Shown: positions 17,897-26,661 of the stretch, one piece after another
Layout of the letters: every line of letters starts with the position of its first letter
Numbering within the stretch: the first letter of the stretch is position 1
Source: CAIWHR01 sp035541655
GTDB taxonomy: Bacteria; Pseudomonadota; Gammaproteobacteria; Burkholderiales; Casimicrobiaceae
Assembly: GCA_035541655.1 (NCBI GenBank)
Contig: DATKMY010000147.1
Location: 1 to 64,000, forward strand
Direction: 5' to 3'
Length of the DNA stretch: 64,000 nucleotides
Notes under the pieces: model-generated
The model's input: the letters and a program-made list of their open reading frames with translations, nothing else
What the model was told of the DNA's origin: nothing
The model's database searches: none
Translations under genes and position numbers: made by a program

Positions 17897-18793
17897 CTAG
17901 CGCACGAGCTCGCGGACGAAGTTCGGCAACGCGAGCGCCGCGCGGTGCATGTCGCCGTTGTAGTACTGCAGGCTCGCGATGCCGCGGCTCGCGATGCGGC
18001 GATCGATCTCGTCGGCCGCCACGCTGGCCGGGTCGAGTCCGGCCGATGCGCACGCCATCATCCACATGCCTCCGTACAGCGGCACCGATGTCAGATACGG
18101 CGTGACAATGCGGAAGGCGCTCCGCAGATTCGCGAGCGTCTCGCGAACGCGCTGCCGATGCGCGATCGGGCTTGCAATGTGCAGCGTCAGTGCGCCCTGC
18201 GCATCGAGCCGCGCCGCGCACGCGCGGTAGAAGTCTCGCGTGTAGAGAAGCTCCGATGGCCCGCCTGGATCGGTGAGATCGAGCACGATCAGGTCGTAGC
18301 GCTCCGCTGTCGTCTCCACGAAGCCGAATCCATCGCCGATCACGAGTTCGAGCCGCGGATCGTCGAGCGCTCCGCGATGCACGCTGCCCAGGTACTTGCG
18401 CGAGATGTCGACGACCGATGCATCGATCTCGGCGAGCGTCACCGCACGAATCGACGGGTGCTTGAAAAGTTCCTCGGCCGATCCGCCGTCGCCGCCGCCG
18501 ACGATCAGCGCGCGCTCGGGCCCCGGATGCGAAAGCGCCGCGAGATGAACGAGGTTCTCGTGATAGAAGAACTCGTCGCCTTCCGACGTCATGAAATGAC
18601 CGTCGAGGCGGAAGAGCTTGCCGAACGGAACGCTTTCGTGGACTTCGACCGCCTGCAATGCCGATTGGAATCGTTCGATGCAGCGCGCCGACCGGATATA
18701 GAACCCCCAATCGTCGGTCAGCTGTTCCGTCATCAGGTCGGGAGCGAGATCGCGCGCCGCCCCCGCATCGCCCGGGCGCGGGCCGTCAGCCAT
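17897..18793 (-). CDS. speE: Polyamine aminopropyltransferase (spermidine synthase)
   Basis: A 298-residue cytosolic enzyme that transfers the aminopropyl group of decarboxylated S-adenosylmethionine to putrescine. Family motifs are visible: the glycine-rich nucleotide loop ALIVGGGDGGSAEE, the EIDASVVDISRKYL acidic segment and LIVLDLTDPGGPSELLY, with TDPGGPSE in place of the more usual DSSDP-type acidic motif. Overlap of 8 bases with speD upstream shows translational coupling, and the pair forms a complete decarboxylated-SAM to spermidine module. The in-frame Met at residue 21 (MTEQLTDDWGF) is an alternative start. Confidence 0.94.
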   Translation of the reverse strand: MADGPRPGDAGAARDLAPDLMTEQLTDDWGFYIRSARCIERFQSALQAVEVHESVPFGKLFRLDGHFMTSEGDEFFYHENLVHLAALSHPGPERALIVGGGDGGSAEELFKHPSIRAVTLAEIDASVVDISRKYLGSVHRGALDDPRLELVIGDGFGFVETTAERYDLIVLDLTDPGGPSELLYTRDFYRACAARLDAQGALTLHIASPIAHRQRVRETLANLRSAFRIVTPYLTSVPLYGGMWMMACASAGLDPASVAADEIDRRIASRGIASLQYYNGDMHRAALALPNFVRELVR

Positions 18794-19151
18794 CCACGCT
18801 CCCGCGGTGGATCGCCTGGTACTTGGTGCGCGCGGGCTTCAGAATCGCTTCGAGCGCGCCGAACAGGCGTTTCGCCTTCTCGCTGTTGTCGGTCGCGAGG
18901 TTGCAGACGTAGACGTCGACAGTGACGAAACCCCGCTCGGGCCACGTGTGGATCGCGAGATGCGACTCCGCAAGCAGCACCGTGCCCGTAACGCCCTGCG
19001 GCTGGAACTGGTAGAACGCGTCGCCGACGATGGTAAGCCCGGCTTCGCGGCTTGCTGCGAGACATACGGCGCGCAGCGCGTCGCTACGCGTGAACTCCGG
19101 CGTATCGGCAGGGCACCCGTACCATTCGCCTAACAGATGGATTCCGTCCAT
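18786..19151 (-). CDS. speD: S-adenosylmethionine decarboxylase proenzyme
   Basis: A 121-residue class 1 (bacterial/archaeal short form) proenzyme. The self-cleavage site is in LLAESHLAIHTWPE: cleavage before the serine makes the pyruvoyl group that decarboxylates SAM. The following YVCNLATDNSEKA is also typical. The length matches the family (about 120-130). First gene of speD-speE; its ATG at 19151 is 317 bases from the divergent tkt start. Confidence 0.95.
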   Translation of the reverse strand: MDGIHLLGEWYGCPADTPEFTRSDALRAVCLAASREAGLTIVGDAFYQFQPQGVTGTVLLAESHLAIHTWPERGFVTVDVYVCNLATDNSEKAKRLFGALEAILKPARTKYQAIHRGSVDG

Positions 19152-19323
19152 TAGCCGTCCCCTTGGCGCCTCCGAATTCGAGATCGCGAGGCCGATGCGC
19201 TGGATTGCGCGTCACGAACAACGCCTTTCCGCCGCCGCTGCTCGTTTCGGTGCGGGTGGCGAGAAGAAAGGCCCCTTCCCTGCAGAACATCGCTTCGGTG
19301 CGCGGCTCTATAATATTTGATTA

Positions 19324-19352
19324 TTGCACAAAATGTGATCGGGCGCGATAAT
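19324..19352 (+). promoter_or_regulatory. Predicted sigma-70 promoter of tkt
   Basis: TTGCAC at 19324-19329 and GATAAT at 19347-19352 are separated by exactly 17 bases, a good match to -35 and -10 boxes, 117 bases ahead of the tkt ATG. It lies in the AT-richest part of the 317-base speD-tkt gap (19152-19468). A TATAAT at 19309-19314 nearby has no -35 partner. No other feature is seen in the gap; the speD promoter must also lie here. Confidence 0.5.
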
Positions 19353-19468
19353 TTCGGGTTTCCGCACGCACAAAGTCGCCCCGTGTGACGCGCGATTCCG
19401 CCGGTAGCTTGCTAAAACGCCGCGTCCGGGCCGACATACCTATCACTCACCGATCGTTGAAAGTGCCG

Positions 19469-21499
19469 ATGACCGCGCCGACCCGCGAGCCCCGCGTTTC
19501 CGACACCTTGCTCGCAAACGCGATTCGTGCATTGGCGATGGACGCGGTGGAGGCCGCGAAAAGCGGTCATCCCGGCATGCCGATGGGAATGGCCGAGATC
19601 GCCGTCGCGCTGTGGAATCGGCATCTCGTGCACAATCCCGCCAACCCCCGATGGGCGAACCGCGATCGCTTCGTCGTCTCGAACGGCCACGGCTCGATGC
19701 TGCTTTACGCGCTGCTGCACCTCACGGGCTACGACCTTCCGATCGATGAGATCAAGCGCTTCAGGCAGCTCGGTTCGAAGACGCCCGGCCACCCCGAGCA
19801 CGGAGTCACGCCAGGCGTCGAGACCACCACCGGCCCGCTCGGGCAGGGACTCGCCAACGGCATCGGCATGGCGATCGCGGAGAAGCTCCTCGCGGCTGAG
19901 TTCAATCGTGCGGACCACGCGATCGTGGATCACCGGACCTACGTGTTCGTCGGTGACGGCTGCCTGATGGAAGGCATCTCGCACGAGGGTTGCTCGCTCG
20001 CCGGCACGCTGAAGCTTGGCAAGCTGACGGTGATCTACGACGACAACCGCATTTCGATCGACGGCGAGACGCGCGGATGGTTCACCGACGACACCTGCAA
20101 GCGCTTCGAAGCCTACGGTTGGAACGTCATCCGCGACGTCGACGGTCACGACGTCGAAGCGGTCGACGCAGCGATCCGCAGGGCGCGAGGCGTCACCGAC
20201 CGCCCGTCGTTCATCGACTGCAGGACGGTGATCGGCAAGGGCGCGCCGCACAAGGCGGGCACCGCGGATGCGCATGGCGCTGCGCTCGGCGAAAAGGAGG
20301 TCGCCGCCGCGCGCGTCGCGCTCGGCTGGCGGTATCCGCCGTTCGAGATCCCCGAGTCCATCTACGCGGGATGGAACGCGCGCGAACGTGGCGTAGCCGC
20401 GGAGGATCGCTGGGCGAAGCGCTTTGCGCAATATCGAAGCGCCTATCCGGAGCTTGCCGCGGAGTTCACGCGGCGCACGCACGGGGAGCTGCCGAGGTCA
20501 TGGTCCGAGACGGCGGACGCGTTGACTCATGCGCAGGACGCGAAGGGCGAGACCGTGGCCACGCGCAAAGCGTCGCAACAGGCGATCGAGGCCTGTGCGA
20601 AGGCCCTGCCCGAGATGCTCGGCGGCTCGGCGGACCTCACCGGCTCGGTGTTCACCAACTGGTCGGGCAGCAAGACGCTAACCGGAGACGCCGCCGGCAA
20701 CTACATCTACTTCGGGGTCCGTGAGTTCGCGATGTGCGCGATCGCCAACGGCATCGCGCTGCACGGCGGCCATATTCCCTACGTCGGGACGTTCCTCACG
20801 TTCTCCGACTATGCACGGAACGCGCTGCGCATGGCGGCTCTGATGAAGCTGCGGTCGATCTTCGTGTTCACGCACGACTCGATCGGCCTCGGCGAGGACG
20901 GGCCGACCCACCAGGCGATCGAACATGCGGCGACGCTGCGTCTCATCCCGAATATGACGGTGTGGCGCCCGTGCGACACGGTCGAGACGGCAGTCGCATG
21001 GGCAGCGGCGCTCGAGCACGCGAACGGACCCACATCGCTGCTCTTCACGCGGCAGAACGTTCCTTTCCAGAAGCGCGACGCGGCGCAGATCGCAGCGATC
21101 CGCCGCGGAGGCTACGTTCTCGCCGACTGGAACGGGGCCGGGAAGCGTGCGGTGATCATCGCAACGGGCTCGGAAGTGGCGCTTGCGATGGCCGCCCGCG
21201 ATGCGCTCGCTGCCGATGGCATCGCCGTGCGCGTGGTGTCGATGCCCTGCACGCAGAGCTTCGACGCTCAGGGCGCCGCCTATCGCTCGAGCGTGCTGCC
21301 CGCGGGCGTTCCGCGCGTCGCCGTCGAGGCCGGGTCCACCGATGGATGGCGCAAGTACGTCGGCGCCGTCGACGATCCCCGGGGAACCATCGTCGGCATC
21401 GACACCTACGGCGAATCGGCGCCGGCAGCGGTCCTCTTCAAGCACTTCGGGTTCACCGCGGAGAACGTCGCCGCTGCGGTGAAGCGCGTCGTCGAATGA
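19469..21499 (+). CDS. tkt: Transketolase
   Basis: A 676-residue thiamine-diphosphate enzyme that moves two-carbon ketol units between sugar phosphates in the pentose phosphate pathway. The N-terminal domain has GHPGMPMG and the ThDP-binding GDGCLMEGISHE...DDNRISIDG; the middle domain has FVFTHDSIGLGEDGPTHQ, and the C-terminal domain completes the fold. The ATG at 19469 is preferred; the frame opens 28 codons earlier. It leads a sugar-metabolism run with gap and pgk on the same strand, and its stop overlaps the next gene by 4 bases (ATGA). Confidence 0.96.
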   Translation: MTAPTREPRVSDTLLANAIRALAMDAVEAAKSGHPGMPMGMAEIAVALWNRHLVHNPANPRWANRDRFVVSNGHGSMLLYALLHLTGYDLPIDEIKRFRQLGSKTPGHPEHGVTPGVETTTGPLGQGLANGIGMAIAEKLLAAEFNRADHAIVDHRTYVFVGDGCLMEGISHEGCSLAGTLKLGKLTVIYDDNRISIDGETRGWFTDDTCKRFEAYGWNVIRDVDGHDVEAVDAAIRRARGVTDRPSFIDCRTVIGKGAPHKAGTADAHGAALGEKEVAAARVALGWRYPPFEIPESIYAGWNARERGVAAEDRWAKRFAQYRSAYPELAAEFTRRTHGELPRSWSETADALTHAQDAKGETVATRKASQQAIEACAKALPEMLGGSADLTGSVFTNWSGSKTLTGDAAGNYIYFGVREFAMCAIANGIALHGGHIPYVGTFLTFSDYARNALRMAALMKLRSIFVFTHDSIGLGEDGPTHQAIEHAATLRLIPNMTVWRPCDTVETAVAWAAALEHANGPTSLLFTRQNVPFQKRDAAQIAAIRRGGYVLADWNGAGKRAVIIATGSEVALAMAARDALAADGIAVRVVSMPCTQSFDAQGAAYRSSVLPAGVPRVAVEAGSTDGWRKYVGAVDDPRGTIVGIDTYGESAPAAVLFKHFGFTAENVAAAVKRVVE

Positions 21500-22083
21500 A
21501 CGCGGTGGGGAGTCCGTCGACGACGGCGATCGCGCTGCGCCGCGCCGTCGGCGCCGACGCGCCGGCGATCGCCCGCGTGCGCGTCGACAGTTGGCGGACA
21601 ACGTACCGCGGCATCGTCCCCGACGCCTACCTAGACGGGATGCAGGTCGACGCCAGCACCGCGATGTGGGAGCGCATCCTCACCGCGGGACCGAGCACCA
21701 CCAGCGTGTTCGTCGCCGATCACGTCGGCGACATCGTCGGCTTCGCCGGCGGGGTGATGCTCGAGGCGTTGAAGTACGACATCGACGCCGAGCTGGTCGC
21801 GATCTATCTGCGCCGCGAATTCCACCACGTCGGGCTTGGCCGCCGGCTGATCGGCGCGGTCGTCGACGCGCAGCGCGCGCACGGCGCGACGGGCCTGCTC
21901 GCGTGGGTAATCGCAGGTAACAAGCGTGCACGTGCGTTCTACGGGCGGCTCGGCGGCGAGCTCCTCGTCGAGCAGCCGTTCCAGTGGGACGGCCTGAATC
22001 TGGTCGAGGTAGGTTACGGCTGGCGCGACCTCGATGCGCTGGCCGAAGCCTGTCGAGGCGATGCAATCGCAGCGAAACTGTAG
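21496..22083 (+). CDS. GNAT family N-acetyltransferase
   Basis: A 195-residue acetyltransferase with the acetyl-CoA-binding motif in LRREFHHVGLGRRLIGAVV and a typical late segment NKRARAFYGRLGGE. It begins on the ATG that overlaps the tkt stop, so it is translationally coupled to tkt. The substrate cannot be told; no neighbour gives a clue. Its stop is 40 bases before gap. Confidence 0.85.
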   Translation: MNAVGSPSTTAIALRRAVGADAPAIARVRVDSWRTTYRGIVPDAYLDGMQVDASTAMWERILTAGPSTTSVFVADHVGDIVGFAGGVMLEALKYDIDAELVAIYLRREFHHVGLGRRLIGAVVDAQRAHGATGLLAWVIAGNKRARAFYGRLGGELLVEQPFQWDGLNLVEVGYGWRDLDALAEACRGDAIAAKL

Positions 22084-22123
22084 GACCCCGTCAACAGGCC
22101 CCGTTCTTTCAAGGAAGAAGGCA

Positions 22124-23137
22124 ATGACCATCAAAGTCGCCATCAATGGATACGGCCGGATCGGCCGCAACATTCTTCGCGCCCACTACGAAGGCGGAAA
22201 GAAGCACGATCTCGCGATCGTCGCGATCAACGACCTCGGCAGTCCCGAGACCAACGCCCACCTGACGCGCTACGACACCGCGCACGGCAAGTTCCCCGGA
22301 AAGGTCGCGGTCGATGCCGACGCAATGGTCGTCGAAGGCGACCGCATCAAGGTTCTCGCGCTGCGCAATCCGGCCGAGCTTCCATGGGGCGCGCTCGGCG
22401 TCGACGTCGTGCTCGAATGCACCGGGCTGTTCACGACGAAGGATAAGGCCTCCGCGCACCTCAAGGGTGGCGCGAAGAAGGTGATCATTTCGGCGCCCGG
22501 CGGCAAGGACGTCGACGCGACGATCGTCTACGGGGTCAACCACTCGACGCTCAAGGCCTCGCACACGGTGATCTCGAACGCTTCCTGCACCACGAACTGC
22601 CTCGCGCCGCTGGTCAAGCCGTTGCACGACAATATCGGCGTGCTGAACGGACTGATGACCACGGTCCACGCGTATACGAACGACCAGGTGCTGACCGACG
22701 TCTATCACGAGGACCTGCGCCGCGCACGCTCGGCGACCATGAGCATGATCCCGACGAAGACCGGCGCCGCGGCGGCGGTCGGTCTCGTGCTGCCGGAACT
22801 CAATGGCAAGCTCGATGGGTACGCGATCCGGGTGCCGACGATCAACGTGTCGATCGTCGATCTGTCGTTCATCGCCGCGCGCGACACGACCGTCGACGAG
22901 GTGAACGCGATCATGAAGGCGGCGTCGGAATCCGGCCCCCTCAAGGGCATCCTCAACTACAGCACCGGGCCCCTGGTGTCGATCGATTTCAACCACGATC
23001 CCGCGTCATCGACGTTCGACGCGACGCTCACGAAGGTGTCGGGACGCCTCGTCAAGGTGTCGAGCTGGTACGACAACGAGTGGGGCTTCTCGAACCGGAT
23101 GCTGGATACGACCGTAGCGCTGATGAGCGCAAAGTAG
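22124..23137 (+). CDS. gap: Glyceraldehyde-3-phosphate dehydrogenase, type I
   Basis: A 337-residue glycolytic and gluconeogenic enzyme. The Rossmann start is INGYGRIGRN, the catalytic cysteine lies in SNASCTTNCLAP, and the phosphate-binding and C-terminal WYDNEWGFSNRMLD segments are intact. AAGGAAG precedes the ATG at 22124, which sets the start against an open upstream extension. It stands between tkt and pgk, the common betaproteobacterial cbb-like carbon-metabolism order, interrupted here by two acetyltransferases and a DUF6356 gene. Confidence 0.97.
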   Translation: MTIKVAINGYGRIGRNILRAHYEGGKKHDLAIVAINDLGSPETNAHLTRYDTAHGKFPGKVAVDADAMVVEGDRIKVLALRNPAELPWGALGVDVVLECTGLFTTKDKASAHLKGGAKKVIISAPGGKDVDATIVYGVNHSTLKASHTVISNASCTTNCLAPLVKPLHDNIGVLNGLMTTVHAYTNDQVLTDVYHEDLRRARSATMSMIPTKTGAAAAVGLVLPELNGKLDGYAIRVPTINVSIVDLSFIAARDTTVDEVNAIMKAASESGPLKGILNYSTGPLVSIDFNHDPASSTFDATLTKVSGRLVKVSSWYDNEWGFSNRMLDTTVALMSAK

Positions 23138-23162
23138 AGCCTCGCTGGCGAATCCCGCGGAC

Positions 23163-23798
23163 ATGAGCGCAACCGCACCGGCCGTTCCGAACCCGCTGCT
23201 CATCGACATACCGGAGGAGCTCACGGGTCCCCGGGTGCGCGCCCGCCGCTACCGTGAGGGCGACGGCGCGACCGTCGCGGCGGCGGTCGCCGAGTCGCGC
23301 GATCGCCTGGTCGCGGCGGCCATGCCATGGGTCCAGGAATGGGACGATCCGAACCAGCCGACGATCTTCGTTCGGCGAGCGCAGGCGCAATGGGCCGCGC
23401 GCGAGGGATTCCTTCTCGGACTGTGGGATCGAGCCAGTGACGATTTTCTCGGCAGCAGCGGCGTGCACCGGATCGATTGGAGCGTGCCGAACGTCGAGAT
23501 CGGCTATTGGCTGCGGAGCCAGTACGAAGGCGTGGGATTGATGACCGAGGCGGTGGCGATGATCGCCGCGTTCGCGTTCGACGCGCTGCGTGCCCAGCGG
23601 GTGCGCATTCGCTGCGACGCCCGGAATGCGCGCAGCGCCGCGGTCCCGCGCCGGCTGGGATTCGTACACGAAGCGACGCTGCGCAACGACGCCCGCAATG
23701 CCGACGGCACGCTCCGCGACACCTTCGAGTTCGGGCTGACGCCGGAGGAGTTCCACGCGGCGCGTGCCGGACCGTGGCGTGCCATCCTATCTTGCTGA
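23163..23798 (+). CDS. GNAT acetyltransferase, RimJ/RimL-like
   Basis: A 211-residue protein similar to ribosomal-protein serine/alanine acetyltransferases: RYREGDGATVAAAVAESRDRL at the start, WLRSQYEGVGLMTEAVAMI as the CoA-binding loop and ARNARSAAVPRRLGF near the end. Many members of this subfamily modify small molecules rather than ribosomal proteins, so the substrate is open. It is 25 bases after gap on the same strand. Confidence 0.85.
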   Translation: MSATAPAVPNPLLIDIPEELTGPRVRARRYREGDGATVAAAVAESRDRLVAAAMPWVQEWDDPNQPTIFVRRAQAQWAAREGFLLGLWDRASDDFLGSSGVHRIDWSVPNVEIGYWLRSQYEGVGLMTEAVAMIAAFAFDALRAQRVRIRCDARNARSAAVPRRLGFVHEATLRNDARNADGTLRDTFEFGLTPEEFHAARAGPWRAILSC

Positions 23799-23837
23799 TC
23801 GGCCGCTTGCCAAAGCTGACGCCTTCGGGATATCGAG

Positions 23838-24095
23838 ATGACCAACCCTTTCACCGCCCACCCAGCCTCCGTCGGCGAGACTTACTGGAAGCACATGCGC
23901 TTCGCGTTCCGCTTCGGCAGCCGGATGCTGATGGGCGGTGCCGCCGCCGTCGTTCACTCGGTCTTCCCGTTCCTGTTCATGACCACGGCGAGCCGCATCA
24001 ACGACGAGCTCGTCGAGATGCGCGCGAACTCGCACGGCCGGCGCGTGCGCCTCGTCGACATGGAAACGCTGCAGCCGCTCGACTATCACATCTAG
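23838..24095 (+). CDS. DUF6356 family small membrane-associated protein
   Basis: An 85-residue protein starting MTNPFTAHPASVGETYWKHM, a pattern I associate with DUF6356 (HPASVGETY..HM..A..FG.RM). One hydrophobic segment (about residues 33-52, MLMGGAAAVVHSVFPFLFMT) suggests membrane association. Function unknown. It sits 9 bases before pgk and would be co-transcribed with it. Confidence 0.65.
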   Translation: MTNPFTAHPASVGETYWKHMRFAFRFGSRMLMGGAAAVVHSVFPFLFMTTASRINDELVEMRANSHGRRVRLVDMETLQPLDYHI

Positions 24096-24104
24096 AGGAC
24101 GACC

Positions 24105-25283
24105 ATGAGCCTTCTTCGGCTCGCCGACACCGACGTGCGCGGAAAGCGGGTGTTCATCCGTGCCGATCTCAACGTTCCGCAGGACGACAACGGCGCAATC
24201 ACCGACGATTCGCGGATTCGCGCTTCGGTGCCCGGGATTCGCGATGCGCTCGCGCGCGGCGCGGCGGTCATGGTGACGTCGCATCTCGGCCGCCCGAAGG
24301 AGGGTGCCTGGAGCGCGGCCGATTCGCTGGCGCCGATCGCGAAGCGCCTCTCCGAGCTGCTTGCGACGCCGGTGCCGCTCGTCAGGGACTGGGTCGACGG
24401 AGGCGCATGGCAGGCGGCGCTCGGGCCCGGTCACATGGTGCTGCTCGAGAACTGCCGCTTCAACAAGGGAGAGAAGGCCGACGACGACGCGCTTGCGCGC
24501 CGGATGGCGAAGCTCTGCGATGTCTACGTCAACGACGCGTTCGGCACGGCGCACCGCGCGGAGGCGACCACGCACGGCATCGCGAAATACGCGCCGGTCG
24601 CCTGTGCGGGACCGCTGATGGCCGCGGAGCTCGACGCGCTCGGCAAGGCGCTCGCGCACCCCGCCCGACCGCTGGTGGCGATCGTCGGCGGGTCGAAGGT
24701 GTCGACCAAGCTCACCGTGCTCAAGGCGCTCGCCGCGAAGGTCGACGTGCTCGTGGTCGGCGGCGGGATCGCCAACACCTTCATCCTCGCGGCGCACGGT
24801 CACGTCGGCAAGTCGCTCGTCGAGCCCGATCTCGTTCCGGCGGCGCTCGCGATCCTCGACGAATTTCCGGGCAAGGTGCCGATTCCCGTCGACGCGGTGT
24901 GCGCGAAGGAGTTCTCGGCGAGCGCGGCGCCGACGCTCAAGGCGATAGAGAATCTCGCGCCGGACGACATGATCCTCGACGTAGGCCCGACGTCGGTCGC
25001 GGCGTTGAAGATGATCATCGCCAAGGCGGGCACGATCGTGTGGAACGGTCCGATCGGCGTCTTCGAGTTCGACGCGTTCGCTGCGGGAACGAAGGCGCTC
25101 GCCGAGGCGATCGCCGCTTCCTCGGCATTCTCGATCGCCGGGGGCGGCGACACGATCGCGGCGATCAACAAGTTCGGCGTGACCGACCGCATCTCCTACA
25201 TCTCGACCGCAGGCGGCGCGTTCCTCGAATTCCTCGAAGGCAGGACGCTGCCCGCCGTCGCGATGCTGGAGTCGCGCGCGTAA
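24105..25283 (+). CDS. pgk: Phosphoglycerate kinase
   Basis: A 392-residue cytosolic kinase. The substrate-binding N-terminus is RVFIRADLNVPQDDNG, followed by TSHLGRPKEG. The nucleotide-binding C-terminal domain has VGGSKVSTKL and the GGGDTIAAINKFG near the end. Length is normal. The start has AGAGGACG upstream. It ends the tkt-gap-pgk run, 19 bases from a convergent DUF1223 gene, which leaves almost no room for a terminator. Confidence 0.97.
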   Translation: MSLLRLADTDVRGKRVFIRADLNVPQDDNGAITDDSRIRASVPGIRDALARGAAVMVTSHLGRPKEGAWSAADSLAPIAKRLSELLATPVPLVRDWVDGGAWQAALGPGHMVLLENCRFNKGEKADDDALARRMAKLCDVYVNDAFGTAHRAEATTHGIAKYAPVACAGPLMAAELDALGKALAHPARPLVAIVGGSKVSTKLTVLKALAAKVDVLVVGGGIANTFILAAHGHVGKSLVEPDLVPAALAILDEFPGKVPIPVDAVCAKEFSASAAPTLKAIENLAPDDMILDVGPTSVAALKMIIAKAGTIVWNGPIGVFEFDAFAAGTKALAEAIAASSAFSIAGGGDTIAAINKFGVTDRISYISTAGGAFLEFLEGRTLPAVAMLESRA

Positions 25284-25302
25284 GTCGCCAGGCGGTGCAG
25301 CC

Positions 25303-26130
25303 CTAGCGCTGGCTCGTGCAAGCGTTGGCGGCCGCGGGCACGGCCAGCGCTTGCAGAACGTCTCCGTTCTCGGTGTTTTGCACGAACGCGACGACCATCG
25401 GCGAGCTTCCCGATTCCTCAGGAACGGGGAACGTGATGTCGGCGCCGGCCTCGCCTGCCGCGTTCACCGCGAGCGCGCCGCGCAGCGCGCGAACGACATG
25501 ATCGTGCGTGAGACGCACCCCGGCGTTCTCGCCCGCCTTGACGTCGGAAACGAGCCGGCTGTCGGCAAGCGCGACGAAGAGCGCGGCATTCTTGCGGTCG
25601 CCGGCCGACGCAACGCTCGCGCTCGCCCTCACCAAGATTGTGTCGCGCCGCCGCTGCGCTTCGACGGCGATCTGCGCCCGCGCGGGCTTGGCCGCGATCG
25701 CCGCGACGGCGGCGGCGCCCGCCTTGCCGCGCCAATCCGCGAAGTCGTGACCCTGCACGAGGACCTGCGGCGTGTAGACGAGACGCGAGCGGTTGGCATG
25801 CGCCATCGCATACTGGCGTTCCGTCCACGCCGGTGCCGCGAAACGATCCTTCCAGCCGAGTCGATCCCAGTAGTCGACGTGAAACGCGAGCGCGATCGCA
25901 TTGGCACCACCCCCTTCGGCGGGGAACGTCGACGACAGCCAGCGATCGGCCGGCGGGCAACTGTCGCAGCCCTCGGACGTATAGAGCTCGACGAGCGCGG
26001 CCATCCCCGGGCCGCTCTTCGCCGCACATGTCTCCCCGGAGCCGGATGAGGCCGCGGGCGTGGTCACCGACGCAGCGGCGACGAGCGCCACGCCGCCGCA
26101 CGCACGCAAAACGGAACCGAATCGCTTCAT
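25303..26130 (-). CDS. Secreted DUF1223 (thioredoxin-fold) protein
   Basis: A 275-residue exported protein. Signal peptide at about residues 1-28 (GVALVAAASVTTPAASS). The DUF1223 hallmark VELYTSEGCDSCPPADRWL carries a CxxC pair in a thioredoxin-like position, followed by AFHVDYWDRLGWKDRF. The function of the family is not established; redox or metal roles are only guesses. It is monocistronic and convergent with pgk. Confidence 0.87.
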   Translation of the reverse strand: MKRFGSVLRACGGVALVAAASVTTPAASSGSGETCAAKSGPGMAALVELYTSEGCDSCPPADRWLSSTFPAEGGGANAIALAFHVDYWDRLGWKDRFAAPAWTERQYAMAHANRSRLVYTPQVLVQGHDFADWRGKAGAAAVAAIAAKPARAQIAVEAQRRRDTILVRASASVASAGDRKNAALFVALADSRLVSDVKAGENAGVRLTHDHVVRALRGALAVNAAGEAGADITFPVPEESGSSPMVVAFVQNTENGDVLQALAVPAAANACTSQR

Positions 26131-26306
26131 CGCGGACCTCCGGCGGTCATCCGAGCGTCAGTCGCCGCGAGACGTTGCGCCCTTACACGAAAGCCCCGCC
26201 GCGGGCGCTGTGCTAGCATCAACGCGCACGGCGTTCGTCACAAGGTCCGGGTCGCCCGGGGCCGCGCCCCTGCGCCGCGGGACAACGACAATCGCGAGGA
26301 ATTCTC

Positions 26307-26567
26307 ATGGGAATCATGCACATCGTCTGGACGATCATCGTCGGCCTGATCGTGGGTATTCTGGCACGGTGGATCTACCCCGGAACGATCCCGATGGCGT
26401 GGTGGCTCACAGCACTGATCGGCATCGGCGGCTCGATCGTCGGAGGCTTTATCGGCGGCCTCATCTGGAGATCGCCCGACGGCCGGTTCCACCCGGCGGG
26501 CTGGATCATGTCGATAATCGGGGCGATGATCCTGATCTGGGCGTATCTCAACCTTGTAGTCAAGTAG
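26307..26567 (+). CDS. GlsB/YeaQ/YmgE family stress-response membrane protein
   Basis: An 86-residue protein with three membrane segments rich in glycine and isoleucine (IVWTIIVGLIVGILARWIYPG, LTALIGIGGSIVGGFIGGLIW, MSIIGAMILIWAYLNL). This matches the transglycosylase-associated/GlsB family of small inner-membrane proteins induced by envelope stress in other bacteria. GCGAGGAA precedes the ATG. It is monocistronic in context. Confidence 0.88.
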   Translation: MGIMHIVWTIIVGLIVGILARWIYPGTIPMAWWLTALIGIGGSIVGGFIGGLIWRSPDGRFHPAGWIMSIIGAMILIWAYLNLVVK

Positions 26568-26661
26568 CTCACGCTCGCCCGCGAAGCCGCGCGCCACGCG
26601 CATCCCGAGCTGCGCCGATCCGCTGAACGCCCGATCCCGCGACATCGGCGAGGACGCCCCT

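Noticed and set aside
17897..18793. TDPGGPSE in SpeE as a sign of an inactive enzyme
   Set aside because: Variation at this motif is common in bacterial aminopropyltransferases, and the other motifs and speD coupling are intact.
19309..19314. Perfect TATAAT before tkt
   Set aside because: No -35-like sequence lies 16-18 bases upstream. The TTGCAC-N17-GATAAT pair just downstream is a better promoter.
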